A stretch of DNA of 20,824 bases from IMG/VR virus record IMGVR_UViG_3300023210_000277, positions 1 through 20,824 of that record. One strand, written 5' to 3'. Position numbers and translations under genes: made by a program. The stretch is from a virus. Of the stretch, positions 20,613-20,824 are shown piece by piece (the first letter of the stretch is position 1; the number at the start of each line of letters is the position of its first letter). The notes under the pieces were generated by a model. It was not told where the DNA came from, made no database searches, and was given only the letters and a program-made list of their open reading frames with translations.

Positions 20613-20654
20613 CTATTCGTCTGAATAGTTAATGTAAGACAACCGGGACGTTGT
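20613..20654 (+). other. Two stem-loops in a 5' leader
   Basis: The leader contains CTATTC-GTCT-GAATAG (20613-20628), a 6-bp stem with four-base loop. ACAAC-CGGGAC-GTTGT (20639-20654) gives a 5-bp stem. They lie between the promoter and the ribosome site of the terminal gene, where they could affect mRNA stability or translation. They match no riboswitch class I know. Confidence 0.45.
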
Positions 20655-20687
20655 GAAACTATTTTAAAACAACAAGAGGTAAGAAAT

Positions 20688-20824
20688 ATGTTAGATAAAA
20701 TCAATGCTTGGATCAAAGCAGGTACAGAAACTGGTGTAGCACTAATTGCATTTGCAATCGTATTACAGGTTATTTTCGGTGGAACGGTTCCATTTGTAGG
20801 TGGTGACATCATCGCTACAATTAC
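20688..20824 (+). CDS. Small membrane protein, N-terminal part (cut by window end)
   Basis: The visible 45 residues start MLDKINAWIKAGTETGVALI and continue into a hydrophobic helix (GVALIAFAIVLQVIF), followed by a glycine-rich turn and a second apolar segment. The ATG has AAGAGGT about 8 bases upstream and follows a structured leader behind an early promoter, so expression is probably strong. The T-G-V-A-L-I-A motif is one I associate with small marine-phage membrane proteins of unknown function. The C-terminus lies outside the window. Confidence 0.65.
   Translation, partial: MLDKINAWIKAGTETGVALIAFAIVLQVIFGGTVPFVGGDIIATI

Noticed and set aside
1-20824. tRNA genes, CRISPR arrays, insertion sequences, homing endonucleases or introns in nrdA/nrdB
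   Set aside because: I looked for cloverleaf-like stretches, spaced direct repeats, transposase or GIY-YIG/HNH motifs and breaks in nrdAB and saw none. The genes are contiguous and leave almost no unassigned space.

Overview
The window is a piece of a T4-superfamily tailed-phage (myovirus-type) genome, AT-rich and very tightly packed. Every supported gene lies on the + strand. Most neighbours overlap by 1-4 bases (ATGA or TAATG junctions), and no intergenic gap exceeds about 140 bases. Phage identity rests on recognisable T4 homologues (dCMP hydroxymethylase gp42, alpha-glucosyltransferase AGT, UvsX, gp41-type helicase, NrdA/NrdB, dCMP deaminase) and on T4-like early and late promoter sequences. 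A ThyX, a TusE/DsrC-like protein, a RimK homologue and several short conserved phage families suggest a marine relative infecting a low-GC proteobacterium. The host is inference only.

Layout. Positions 1-5325 hold dNTP metabolism and DNA modification: the end of a dNTP diphosphohydrolase-like gene, a small unknown, a dCMP hydroxymethylase, an AGT-like glycosyltransferase, a HAD-phosphatase/kinase fusion, a cytidylyltransferase-family protein and a C5-cytosine methyltransferase-like protein. After an early-type promoter, positions 5389-8940 carry uvsX, a DnaB/gp41 helicase, thyX and dCMP deaminase. Positions 8937-10048 hold four micro-genes, an acidic small protein and a MazG-like pyrophosphohydrolase. 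Positions 10057-15573 form a late-looking block: a RimK-like ligase joined to half of a RimB-like protease, a separate gene for the other half, then a P-loop kinase, a PD-(D/E)XK-type nuclease candidate, a KxDG (ligase-like) protein, a small basic protein and a nucleotidyltransferase. Positions 15578-16720 hold three unknowns. From 16722 an early-type promoter precedes nrdA, nrdB and a tusE/dsrC-like gene. A third copy of this promoter precedes a small membrane protein cut off by the window end.

How the genes fit together. The upstream half would make hydroxymethyl-dCMP, incorporate it and glycosylate it. The kinase, phosphatase and cytidylyltransferase next to the glycosyltransferase suggest that an unusual CDP-activated group may be made as well. 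Four proteins of the late block begin with a short peptide resembling the T4 capsid-targeting sequence, ending in a prohead-protease-type (L)xE site. They are therefore candidates for enzymes packaged in the head and delivered with the DNA. The two strongest leads are the candidate hypermodification pathway and the candidate set of packaged enzymes, including a nuclease that modified phage DNA might resist.
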